Shown here piece by piece: positions 17,950-26,352 of a stretch of 64,000 nucleotides of DNA; position 1 is the stretch's first letter, and each line of letters begins with the position of its first letter. Below the pieces are notes generated by a model. It saw only the letters and a list, made by a program, of their open reading frames with translations. It searched no databases and was not told the origin of the DNA. The DNA is from Devosia ureilytica (GTDB lineage: Bacteria; Pseudomonadota; Alphaproteobacteria; Rhizobiales; Devosiaceae): contig NZ_JAMZCU010000001.1 in the NCBI RefSeq assembly GCF_024273195.1, positions 1 to 64,000 on the forward strand, in the 5' to 3' direction. Both the position numbers and the translations under genes were made by a program.

Positions 17950-18738
17950 ATGAGTGAACTGCTCGACTTTGGCGGCGGGGAAAGTCAGATTGGCTCCGCT
18001 GGCTTTCCGAACTCTACAGGTCGGGCCACGGATTGCGCCGAGCCAGGTTGGAGTTCAGTTAGCTGGCACAGCGGGCTCTCGCTTTACTGGGGAGAAGGGC
18101 GCCCAGCTTCAATTGGAGCGTTTCATGGCCATCGGCGCGCCATTGCCGTTAAGCGCGTTTTCGATGTGGCCGGCTCTTTCGGTGCGCTGGCCCTTCTGCT
18201 CCCGCTTCTCTTGGTCGTTGCTGCACTCATAAAGTTCAGCAGCCCCGGCCCGGTGTTTTTTGTTCAGCAGCGCGAAGGTCTTGGGGGGAAGCTGTTTGGG
18301 ATACTGAAATTCAGGACCATGGAAAGCCAGATTTGTGATCCCTCCGGGCTTTCCCATACGCTCCCGGGAGATCGCCGCGTGACGGCCTTCGGCCGGTTCC
18401 TGCGCAGAACGAGCATTGATGAGCTTCCGCAACTGCTCAATGTTCTGCGCGGCGAGATGTCGTTGGTTGGTCCCAGACCGCATGTGCCGGGCATGCTGGC
18501 ACTTGGCCGGCCTTTTGATGAGATCGTTCCATACTATCGCCTGCGATACGCCGTACTGCCCGGTATCACGGGTTGGGCGCAGGCAAACGGGCTGCGCGGC
18601 TGCATCAGGAACGGCCGGGCCGCCACCGCGCGCGTCGATCACGACCTCGCCTACATCCAGAACTGGAGCCTCTGGCTCGATTGCCGGATTTTGGTCCTGA
18701 CGCTTTGGCGCGAAATTGTCACCGGTACGGGTGAGTGA
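17950..18738 (+). CDS. Undecaprenyl-phosphate sugar phosphotransferase (ExoY-like)
   Basis: A 262-residue bacterial sugar transferase that should start the EPS repeat unit by moving a sugar-1-phosphate onto undecaprenyl phosphate. It has one hydrophobic N-terminal segment (about residues 75-95, AGSFGALALLLPLLLVVAAL) and the catalytic core with KFRTM, RRTSIDELPQLLNVLRGEM, SLVGPRPHVPGM and PGITGWAQANG. The first 65 residues are variable. It has the short ExoY/WcaJ-C layout without the extra N-terminal transmembrane bundle. The sugar added (glucose or galactose are usual) cannot be told from the sequence. Confidence 0.92.
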   Translation: MSELLDFGGGESQIGSAGFPNSTGRATDCAEPGWSSVSWHSGLSLYWGEGRPASIGAFHGHRRAIAVKRVFDVAGSFGALALLLPLLLVVAALIKFSSPGPVFFVQQREGLGGKLFGILKFRTMESQICDPSGLSHTLPGDRRVTAFGRFLRRTSIDELPQLLNVLRGEMSLVGPRPHVPGMLALGRPFDEIVPYYRLRYAVLPGITGWAQANGLRGCIRNGRAATARVDHDLAYIQNWSLWLDCRILVLTLWREIVTGTGE

Positions 18739-18795
18739 GTTCTCAAGGTGAGTTAGGCCGGATCAATCCGACCGTGCGGACCCCATGTTGACCAA

Positions 18796-20922
18796 TCACA
18801 CGGTCTTTTCCTGATAATAGGACGCGTAGCGGCGATGGTATGGGCTGCTGGTGACTTCCTGCTGGTTGAGCACGGGCACGATGACCTGCTCCCGCTCGTT
18901 TTCGCCCTCAATGGACAGGAGCGACTTGCGCACCTCCTGCTGTGCCGTAGAGGCCCATTGAACGACCATGACCACCGCGTCGGCCAATTTGGCCAGGTAG
19001 ATGCCGTCCACCACCGGGCTGAGCGGTGGCGTATCGAGGATGATAACGTCAAAGGTTCGGCGTGACGCCGACAGCAGGCGACCAAAATTCGGGCTGGTTA
19101 TGAGTTGGTCGGTTGCTGATCGGCTCCCTGTCGACCCCACCAAAGTGTAGAGATCGGACAGATCATCCTTGAGAATGGCGTCGTCGAGAACCTCGTTGGG
19201 CCCGCGTGATTGCAGCAGGCTCACCAGGTTGTCCGACGGCTGGGCGCCCAGTTCGCGGTGAAGCGAAGGGCGGCGTAGATCGCAGTCTATCAGCAGGGTG
19301 CTCTGGCCGGCCAGCGCGTAGGAACGGGCGATTGAGAGCGACAGCGTGGTCTTGCCTTCGCCCGGCACGGTCGAGGCCACCATGATGACGGGTGCGAGAT
19401 CGCTGGGGCGCTCTTTTTGCAGCCTGAGGCCCCGGTCAATATCGGTGCGAATGCGGCGCACGGCTTCAGCGAAGGCGGACAATGGCGCGTCCACGACCAG
19501 ATCAGCGACGCTCAACTGATTGGGCTGCACCTTGGCGCGTGGCACAACCACTGCGGAACGCGCGCGCGCCAGGGCGGCCAGTTGTTCGTCGGACGTCACG
19601 CCGCCGATGAAAAACTCGTAGAGAAAGGCCAGAGCAACGCCAAGCGCGATACCGGCGAGTGCCGCTGTCATAAGCATAAGCCTGGAATTGGGGGCGCTCG
19701 GTTCGCTTGGGCGCAGCGCAGGGGAGACGACCCGGCTGTCCGGCAGTTGCAGCGTCGCCTGCGCCTGCAACTGCTGCGAGCGCAGCAGCAATTGGTCATA
19801 TTGCTGGCGTGACAGCTCGGTCTGCTGCTGCAGATCATAGAGTTCGGTGAGGGTTTTCGGCGGCAGGCCGCTCGACACTATCGCCGTACGCAGGTTTTGG
19901 CGCAGACTGTTCTCGGCCACCTGCGTCTGCTGCAATTCAGCCTGAATGCTGGAAATGCCGAGATTGGCTCGTTCGACCAATCGCGCTTCAACGCCAGCCA
20001 GGTCCTGGCGAAGGTCGATATCGGAGGCGATTGCGGCTTCATCCTGCAACCGCGCGAGGAGCCCCTGGCGCTCTTCTTCAAGCTCCGCCAAGTCCTGGTC
20101 GGCAAGCCGGGATGCCAAGGCGGAATAATCCTGACCGGCGAGCAGGCTTTGCAGCGTCGCGACTTCGGCGGCATGGGCCTGTCGCAAGGTGCCCAACTGG
20201 CGCATCTGGACCTGAAGAGTGCTGAGCTCGGGGCTACTGGTCTGCTCGATGATCGATCCCAGATTGGCCTCGATATAGCGATCAAAGGAACCTTCGGACG
20301 CGATCACACCCTGCCGGGCGGCACCCAATTGCTCGACGAGCACGTCGCGCGCGTCACTGATGCTCTGAACCTTGGCCGAGAGCTGGGTGTCGATATAGGC
20401 CCTGGCCAGCGCGTTGGATATGCGTTCGGCATTGTCGGGACTGACCGAGCTGGCCGAAATGTTGATCAGATAGGTCGAGCGCTGCCGCTGCACCTTCACC
20501 ATATGGCCAAGGGCACTCAGAGCCTGCTGCAAGGCTTGTTCCGCGGACGGCAAGGCCGGCTTTTGCAGACCAAGCAATGACAGAACGCGCGCGCTGAAAC
20601 CCAATTGCGGGTGGAGTTCTGGATCGTCCAGCAGGTTTTCGCGTTCGATGACGCTGAGCAGGACATTGTCAGATCGGGCGAGCAGCACTTCGCCCTCCAC
20701 GCGCGGATCGGCCAGGGAACCCAAGCCATTTTGAGTTCGATCATGCAGCAGGTCTCCGTCCTGCGGATCAAACATCACCAGTGTGGTTGCGGTGTAGATT
20801 GGCGTCAGCGTGAAGATATAGATGGAGGCGAGGCCAATGACCGCAAGGAATACCGCAAGAATCAGGCGCGCCTGACGCCGGATGAAGCTGAAAATCGTGC
20901 GAAGATCGATCTCGGCGTCCAT
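18796..20922 (-). CDS. Polysaccharide co-polymerase with BY-kinase domain (Wzc/ExoP-like)
   Basis: A 708-residue inner-membrane protein. The N-terminal Wzz domain has a transmembrane helix at about residues 17-35, then long coiled-coil regions, then a second helix near residues 415-435. The C-terminal tyrosine kinase domain has Walker A STVPGEGKTT, Walker A' LLIDCDLRRPSLH and Walker B VIILDTPPL. The tail holds four tyrosines (695, 699, 702, 703) as likely autophosphorylation sites. It should set EPS chain length and work with the Wzy polymerase. It is the last gene of the minus-strand unit that starts with the polymerase at 24984. Confidence 0.95.
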   Translation of the reverse strand: MDAEIDLRTIFSFIRRQARLILAVFLAVIGLASIYIFTLTPIYTATTLVMFDPQDGDLLHDRTQNGLGSLADPRVEGEVLLARSDNVLLSVIERENLLDDPELHPQLGFSARVLSLLGLQKPALPSAEQALQQALSALGHMVKVQRQRSTYLINISASSVSPDNAERISNALARAYIDTQLSAKVQSISDARDVLVEQLGAARQGVIASEGSFDRYIEANLGSIIEQTSSPELSTLQVQMRQLGTLRQAHAAEVATLQSLLAGQDYSALASRLADQDLAELEEERQGLLARLQDEAAIASDIDLRQDLAGVEARLVERANLGISSIQAELQQTQVAENSLRQNLRTAIVSSGLPPKTLTELYDLQQQTELSRQQYDQLLLRSQQLQAQATLQLPDSRVVSPALRPSEPSAPNSRLMLMTAALAGIALGVALAFLYEFFIGGVTSDEQLAALARARSAVVVPRAKVQPNQLSVADLVVDAPLSAFAEAVRRIRTDIDRGLRLQKERPSDLAPVIMVASTVPGEGKTTLSLSIARSYALAGQSTLLIDCDLRRPSLHRELGAQPSDNLVSLLQSRGPNEVLDDAILKDDLSDLYTLVGSTGSRSATDQLITSPNFGRLLSASRRTFDVIILDTPPLSPVVDGIYLAKLADAVVMVVQWASTAQQEVRKSLLSIEGENEREQVIVPVLNQQEVTSSPYHRRYASYYQEKTV

Positions 20923-21012
20923 GTGAAGTTCCTGGAAGTGACGGCTGCGGACAAGATATTGAGCGGCAATTCACGTTCCGGCAAGCAAAGTTCAGATGTC
21001 TTCTGCGCCTTT

Positions 21013-21774
21013 TTAGTCTCTTGAAGAAAAGAGGGTGACGGCGCCAAGTCGATCTATCCGGGCCGCGGTGAGCAGCCCTGTCGCAAAGGCGCCGGTATCG
21101 ACGCAGATGCGGAAGGGCTCCACGATTGGTTGCGAGGCGGGTGTGTGGCCATGGACGACGAGGCCGAAAGGCTGCGGACCGCCATAGGCAGGCTCTGGCA
21201 TGCGCAGCCAGACCATGTCTCTGGCGCTTTGCTGGTTGAGGGGCAGGCCTTCGACCAGTCCTGCGTGAACCAGCGTCAGTCCCGGCAGTGCGTAGCAGAC
21301 CGGCAGGTTTCGCAGCATGGCCAGGTGGTCTTGGCCGATGCCGGCGACCAGTCGCTGGCTGGCCACCTGTGGTCCCGCTTCAAACAGATTGTCCTCGTCC
21401 AGCCCATAGGATCGAAGGGTTTCCCAGCCGCCATTGCGAAGCCACGGGTGTTGCCGGTGCGGCGCCTCCAGGAAATCGAGGAACATTTCCTCGTGGTTTC
21501 CGGTCAGCAGCAGGCGCTCGAATGGGGCCGACGTCGACAGGTGTTCAAGGACATGGGCCGAATGCGGGCCACGGTCGATCATGTCGCCGAGGCACACCAC
21601 CAAGGCGGACTGTCCGTGTTCGGCAATATCGGCGGCGATGACCTGTTCGAGTGCCAGCAATTGATGAAGGCAGCCATGGATGTCCCCGATGGCATAGACA
21701 AAGCTGGGCCTATCCACTTCGACAATGATCTGTCGTTGCGGATGGGGTGGAGCGTGGCGACCGAACTTGAGCAT
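21013..21774 (-). CDS. PPP-family metallophosphatase in EPS locus
   Basis: A 253-residue phosphoesterase of the Ser/Thr phosphatase / ApaH-like class. The metal-binding motifs are complete: GDIHG (residues 30-34), GDMIDRG (63-69), GNHE (92-95), then LVHAGL and VHGHT. There is no signal peptide, so it should be cytosolic. It sits 90 nt upstream of the BY-kinase gene on the same strand. Since no low-molecular-weight tyrosine phosphatase (Wzb) is encoded nearby, it is a candidate to reverse Wzc phosphorylation or act on a nucleotide signal. Starts at 21780 or 21774 are both possible. Confidence 0.9.
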   Translation of the reverse strand: MLKFGRHAPPHPQRQIIVEVDRPSFVYAIGDIHGCLHQLLALEQVIAADIAEHGQSALVVCLGDMIDRGPHSAHVLEHLSTSAPFERLLLTGNHEEMFLDFLEAPHRQHPWLRNGGWETLRSYGLDEDNLFEAGPQVASQRLVAGIGQDHLAMLRNLPVCYALPGLTLVHAGLVEGLPLNQQSARDMVWLRMPEPAYGGPQPFGLVVHGHTPASQPIVEPFRICVDTGAFATGLLTAARIDRLGAVTLFSSRD

Positions 21775-21856
21775 TGCCATGACCTGTCGCGAGTGAAGAC
21801 CCACAAGCAGATGCGGCGCTCAAGGGAGGGCCGCATCTGGCTCTATGCTTAGATGG

Positions 21857-23242
21857 CTAGGCGAAGACCTTGAGATTGTCTATCCGAACCGCAGCAGATG
21901 GCCGCTCGGGGGAGTAGAAGCCTACGGCCTGCAGGGTTCCGGCCGGCAAGGGTGTCACGCGTGCTGACCCCGAGAGGGAAAGGGCTGCGCCCGGCGTGAA
22001 AGTCAGGTCGCGCCATTTGTTCGCCTCGCGCCCGAAGGCGAAGACCTGCTCGACGGCGTTGGACCAATCCGAGCCGCCGATGCCAGCGACCGCCAGGTCA
22101 AAGGTCTGATCGGAGGCGTACCACAGGCCTTCGCTCTTGATGACGAGACGCAGCAGCGAGTCCGTGACGCCCGAGTTCAGCAGGAACTGAATGGTCGAAA
22201 TATCATCCAGCGAGACACCATCAAGGTCTCCCGACCACCCGACCAGCGGTCCCAATTCACCCGCGCTGCCGCGGCTCATGTAGGTGTGGGCGCCTACCGA
22301 CGCCACGCCAAAGTGATTGGTGCTGATGTCGTCGGTCAGGACCAGGTCAACGGTGGCAGAGTGCCAGCCGTTGACGCGCGAATTGCCGCTGACATCAAAG
22401 CTCCACTCGTAGACGGGATCGGCATCGGGCTTGAAGAAGCGGAACAGCGACGTCAGCTCAGCAAGCGAGAGGGCGCGGTGGTAAATGCCCAGGGCGCCGA
22501 TCTTGCCGGAAAAGAAATTGTCCATGCCGCCCGTCAGTTTGACTGCACCGACGGTGAAGTCGCAGGCGGCAGCGTTGAGGCCGGACGCAAAGGAATACGG
22601 GTTCTTGCTATAGGTGTTGGCGAGCCCGTCCGTGTAGCTCGGGCGCGCGTCAAAGACCGGGCCCAGATAGGAACGAACCAGCGCTCCATCATAGGTGAAG
22701 GCCACGAATTGCCACCGGCTGTTATCGATGGCGCGCGTATTGGCCGAATAGTCGCGGCTGAAGGGATAGCCGGGGGTCACATCTCCGGTCTGTGAAACGT
22801 GACCGCAGACCTGTTCGTCGCCGCCGTATTCCGCCAGGTCGGTGAAGAGCCCGTATTGGCGGCGGGGATCGCCTGCATCCTCCTGCCAGCAGCCAGCAAC
22901 AAAGCCGGCGTCGCTGTCATCGCGCTCAACCCAGGCAAAGACCGTGCAGGCACTGTAGCCGGTGCCGCCAAGGTTCAATCGACCGACAGAGGCAGCAGGA
23001 ACCACCAGAAAATCCGTCGCGCCGTCCAGCACAATGGCCCTGGCTACCGGACCATCCTCCACATCGACAATCGAGACCGACGAGCCGGCCCCTTGTTGGA
23101 GCAGGTGATTTCCAAACTTCGACTGGAGTGGATCGCCACCTGTCCAATCCCAATAGGCCTCGAGCCCCGTCACGACGGGCAGCACGGCTCTACCCGCCTT
23201 GCGGTGTGCGCCGCACCCAATTCCGAGATGGATGGCGCTCAT
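21857..23242 (-). CDS. LamG-type lectin-like protein, putative head-spike fibre
   Basis: A 461-residue protein without a signal peptide. Residues of about 28-250 form a concanavalin A/LamG-like domain: LEAYWDWTG at the start, FAWVERDDSD in the middle and the typical closing motif GIYHRALSLAELTSLF. Residues 265-461 look like a second jelly-roll domain (NGWHSATVDL, ISTIQFLLNSGV, VRIDNLKVF), similar in layout to carbohydrate-binding modules. The start at 23242 overlaps the stop of the spike base gene as TGATG, so the two are coupled. By analogy with GTA spikes it would bind a surface polysaccharide; a host-encoded EPS-binding protein is the alternative. Confidence 0.75.
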   Translation of the reverse strand: MSAIHLGIGCGAHRKAGRAVLPVVTGLEAYWDWTGGDPLQSKFGNHLLQQGAGSSVSIVDVEDGPVARAIVLDGATDFLVVPAASVGRLNLGGTGYSACTVFAWVERDDSDAGFVAGCWQEDAGDPRRQYGLFTDLAEYGGDEQVCGHVSQTGDVTPGYPFSRDYSANTRAIDNSRWQFVAFTYDGALVRSYLGPVFDARPSYTDGLANTYSKNPYSFASGLNAAACDFTVGAVKLTGGMDNFFSGKIGALGIYHRALSLAELTSLFRFFKPDADPVYEWSFDVSGNSRVNGWHSATVDLVLTDDISTNHFGVASVGAHTYMSRGSAGELGPLVGWSGDLDGVSLDDISTIQFLLNSGVTDSLLRLVIKSEGLWYASDQTFDLAVAGIGGSDWSNAVEQVFAFGREANKWRDLTFTPGAALSLSGSARVTPLPAGTLQAVGFYSPERPSAAVRIDNLKVFA

Positions 23243-23502
23243 CAGGCAAGCCCCACCACATCGGTCGCCGATGTCGCCGCCAACACGCGCGAAACTCGGA
23301 TGGGGAGCAGTGTTCCCGCCGGAACATCGGAGAACGTTACAGTGTCCCCAGCCCGCATGATGACGGACAGATCGCCCGCGCCACCGACGTAGATTGCTCG
23401 GGTCACAAAGGCCAGGTCGTTGGCGTCGTGAGGCGTGATGGCTGTTGCCCGGGTGGCCGGTGCGGTCAGGCCGTTCTGAAAGGTGTCGAATTGGTCGCTC
23501 AT
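23242..23502 (-). CDS. Spike base protein, RCAP_Rcc01079 family (GTA/phage-like)
   Basis: An 86-residue protein matching what I recall of the head-spike base family typified by Rcc01079 of the Rhodobacter capsulatus GTA. The pattern is DxFDTFQNGLTAPA, AITPHDANDL, TRAIYVGGAGDLSV, VTFSDVPAGTLLPIRVSRV and a C-terminal TSATDVVGLA. In R. capsulatus this protein and Rcc01080 form capsid spikes that attach to capsule. The ATG at 23502 has GAGGA upstream. No capsid, portal or terminase genes lie in the window. It is coupled to the LamG-protein gene and embedded in EPS genes. Confidence 0.8.
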   Translation of the reverse strand: MSDQFDTFQNGLTAPATRATAITPHDANDLAFVTRAIYVGGAGDLSVIMRAGDTVTFSDVPAGTLLPIRVSRVLAATSATDVVGLA

Positions 23503-23574
23503 GGCGTGTCCTCTGGTTGCTACCAGCAAGGTACGCGGGCTTGACCAGACGTGGATAACTTGGTCGGCCGGACG

Positions 23575-24984
23575 TCAGCGTGAGGGCTGGCCCTGGTCCA
23601 GGGCCACGCTGGAGTATGCGGTCCGGCGGAATATTTTCCCGCGGGACACCCGGAATTCCAGATCGATCACAGCGTAGGCAATGAGCAGGCTGACGGAGGC
23701 CATGAACGCAGGGTTGAAGGAGAGTTCCTCGAAGAGATAGGCCAGCAGGACTACCAGCGCCGTGTACATAAAAAAGCTGGACTTGCGGGATCGGGTCAAA
23801 ACGTAGGCGACTGACCAAAGAGCGACAAGAGCATAGCCGAGGCCCGCACTGTAGGCGCTGGATAGAAAGCCATTGTGCGGCGTGGATATGCCCCCGGTGA
23901 TACTGCTGAGCTGAAAATATCTCTCGGTGAAGCCGATCCCGGCTGGATAGTTCAGTGCCAAGTCCAGGCCGCCGACAAGGCTCACCCAACGATCATGAAG
24001 ATTGTCGCTGAAGTTGGCATCCGCGCTGAACCGTGGCCCCAGCACGAATTCAAGCCCCTCGAAAAGGCCATAGGGCACCAGCAGCGCAAGCGCCAGAATT
24101 CCGGTCAGCAGCAGGGCGATGGACCGTTGCAGCAGGTTGCGGGAGATCAGGCGAATATAGAGCAAGGCACCGACCCCGGCCACGGCCACAAGACCAGAAC
24201 GATTGAGCGTTTGGGTGAAGGTCAGCAGATAGAGTGCCGCGAAGGCGGCGAAAACAGCGAAGCGCTTGTGACGCTCCGCCAGGAAGGCGGCCGCGGCGGC
24301 AGCCAGTGCCAAGGCCGGCCCGGCCTCGTTGCCGGCTGACCAAAGGCCCCCGGGCTTGGCGATCCGCGGCAAAAGCGCGACGAACTCGCCCCTTGCAGCC
24401 GCGGCCAGTGCCGCCTCTGCGTCAAACGGCATGCTCAGGCCGAACGTTGCCAAGCGCTGCGGCACGAGCACATCGAGAAGCAGGAAGAGGCTGGTGGCTA
24501 TAAATCCGGCCAGTATGCCTCGACAGAATACTTCAAGCTTGTCCTCCTTGAAGAGCAGATAGGCGAAGAACAGGAAGAACATGGCATAGAGGTAGGTGAA
24601 ACCGGTCGTGTAGAACTCACCTTCACCTCGCGCAAACCCGAATAGGTAGGTCGCGAGGAACAACAGGGCCATTGGCACGACGTGCATGACGAGGATCCCG
24701 ACCGAAACGAACCGCAAATAGGCCAATCCGATAATCGGCAGGCCAATAAGTACAATCAGATCGGAGATCCGCAGAAATCGAAGGCCCAGGGAGCTGGTCA
24801 GGACATTACACTGAACAAAGAACCCGACCCCAAAAACGAGAAGCGTGAGAATTGTCCTGTCAAAGCGCAGCATCGAAGCTGGATAGCGGCGTATCGCCTG
24901 AATGAAGCCCGGTAGTCCATCTGCTGCGTCCGTGATGGCAGGCTCTTGCGATGCACGAGTACCAGTAGACCTGCGTTTGGTCAT
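23575..24984 (-). CDS. O-antigen ligase / Wzy-type polymerase
   Basis: A 469-residue polytopic membrane protein with roughly ten to twelve transmembrane segments and a large loop near residues 320-380 carrying the typical motif STPHNGFLSSAYSAG. This is the O-antigen ligase/polymerase family (PF04932 type). In this context it should be the EPS polymerase, joining flipped repeat units on the periplasmic side. It is the first gene of the minus-strand unit continuing to the spike pair, the phosphatase and the Wzc-like protein. An AT-rich 144-bp region separates it from the divergent glycosyltransferase at 25129. Confidence 0.9.
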   Translation of the reverse strand: MTKRRSTGTRASQEPAITDAADGLPGFIQAIRRYPASMLRFDRTILTLLVFGVGFFVQCNVLTSSLGLRFLRISDLIVLIGLPIIGLAYLRFVSVGILVMHVVPMALLFLATYLFGFARGEGEFYTTGFTYLYAMFFLFFAYLLFKEDKLEVFCRGILAGFIATSLFLLLDVLVPQRLATFGLSMPFDAEAALAAAARGEFVALLPRIAKPGGLWSAGNEAGPALALAAAAAAFLAERHKRFAVFAAFAALYLLTFTQTLNRSGLVAVAGVGALLYIRLISRNLLQRSIALLLTGILALALLVPYGLFEGLEFVLGPRFSADANFSDNLHDRWVSLVGGLDLALNYPAGIGFTERYFQLSSITGGISTPHNGFLSSAYSAGLGYALVALWSVAYVLTRSRKSSFFMYTALVVLLAYLFEELSFNPAFMASVSLLIAYAVIDLEFRVSRGKIFRRTAYSSVALDQGQPSR

Positions 24985-25128
24985 TTTATGTACTTTCGCC
25001 GTCTTTCAGTTTTCGGCCAATACCGTATTCATCAATGACATAATTTGTGATGGAATAGGAAATTCTGTCGAATGACCGCATCAATCAGGAACGGTTGGCG
25101 ACTAAAGTGACATGGGGCCTTGTCGCGG

Positions 25129-26352
25129 ATGAGAATACTTCACTTAAGCAGCCTCTATCCACCCCACATCGTGGGCGGATGCGAGCGTTCGGTGGAGCAT
25201 CTCGCAGAGGAGCAGGTTGCCATGGGGCACACCGTGGGCTCGGCCTCCATTGAGCGCCAAGCGGAACCCAGGGTTGAGCGCAACGGCGTCAGCGTCTACC
25301 GGTTGGATCACCACAATGATTTCTGGCTTGAGGATTGGCCGCAGCACAACGCGCAGCAGCGGCGCATGCAAAAGCTCAAGCAGCAGTGGAATTTTGAAAT
25401 CGAGCGGCAGTTTGAGAAGGTCCTGGACGAGTTCAGGCCCGACATCCTCAACTCGCATTCGCTTGTTGATGTGACGACGCTGGTGTGGCGCGCTGCGCAT
25501 CGGCGCGGCATCCCGGTCGTCCACACGCTCTGTGATTACGACCTCATGTGTGGCAACGCCGCCATGTTCAGAAACGGCGCCCCTTGCGATCACATTCATC
25601 TGGGCTGCCGGCTCGTCAATTTTTCCAAAAAATTCACGCAACGGTATGTCGATGCGGTGGCGAGTGTGGGGACTGATATTCTCAGCATCCATGTGTCCCA
25701 TGGGCTCTTTCAGCACATCCCGGAACAGTTGCGTCGCGTGATTTTCTATTCGTCGACCGTACCGGGCGGCGACCCGGTTGAGCGCCGCAGAATGGATCGC
25801 AGCGGACGCCCGATGACCTTCGGTTACATCGGACGGATCAACACTGAGAAGGGCGTCGGCACCATGATCGACGCGTTCAAAATGATTGGACCCGGCAACT
25901 GGCGGTGCCTTATCGCGGGCAAGGCGATGGATGACTCGGTTGAGCGGTTCACGGCACAGGCCGGCGATCTCCCGATTGAATTCATTGGCTGGGCAACGCC
26001 CAAGAATTTTTTCGAGCAGATCGACGTGCTGATTTGCCCTTCATATTGGGCGGAACCTTCTCCGCGTGCGATCTACGAGGCCTATCAGATGGGCGTTCCG
26101 GTGATCGGCGCCGCCTCGGGTGGCATTCCCGAGCTGATCGGCGACCAGGAGTGGCTGTTCAAGCCGGGAAGTGCGTCGCAACTGGCGGACCGCATTCGCG
26201 GCGTGCTTGGAAAGTCCCGTGCGGAACTGCCGACGGAGGCTGAATTCGGCGGTATTATTGAGCGGTCCAGCTCTCGGCACGTGGGCGAGAATTACCTTCG
26301 GCTCTATGACGATGTACTTGACCGCAAACGTTCGGGCAGTCAGGCGCATTGA
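25129..26352 (+). CDS. Glycosyltransferase family 4
   Basis: A 407-residue GT-B glycosyltransferase. The N-terminal domain opens with MRILHLSSLYPPHIVGGCER (glycine-rich acceptor loop). The C-terminal donor domain has FGYIGRINTEKGVGTMIDAF and the EX7E-like stretch AEPSPRAIYEAYQMGVPVIG. It should add one sugar to the lipid-linked EPS unit in the cytoplasm. The ATG at 25129 is preferred to a TTG nine bases upstream. The stop overlaps the flippase start as TGATG. Confidence 0.9.
   Translation: MRILHLSSLYPPHIVGGCERSVEHLAEEQVAMGHTVGSASIERQAEPRVERNGVSVYRLDHHNDFWLEDWPQHNAQQRRMQKLKQQWNFEIERQFEKVLDEFRPDILNSHSLVDVTTLVWRAAHRRGIPVVHTLCDYDLMCGNAAMFRNGAPCDHIHLGCRLVNFSKKFTQRYVDAVASVGTDILSIHVSHGLFQHIPEQLRRVIFYSSTVPGGDPVERRRMDRSGRPMTFGYIGRINTEKGVGTMIDAFKMIGPGNWRCLIAGKAMDDSVERFTAQAGDLPIEFIGWATPKNFFEQIDVLICPSYWAEPSPRAIYEAYQMGVPVIGAASGGIPELIGDQEWLFKPGSASQLADRIRGVLGKSRAELPTEAEFGGIIERSSSRHVGENYLRLYDDVLDRKRSGSQAH

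Noticed and set aside
23243..23989. N-terminal extension of the LamG protein to 710 residues
   Set aside because: The extra 249 residues are Arg/Pro/Ser/Cys-rich shadow sequence of the spike base and polymerase genes; the methionine at 23242 gives a clean coupled start.
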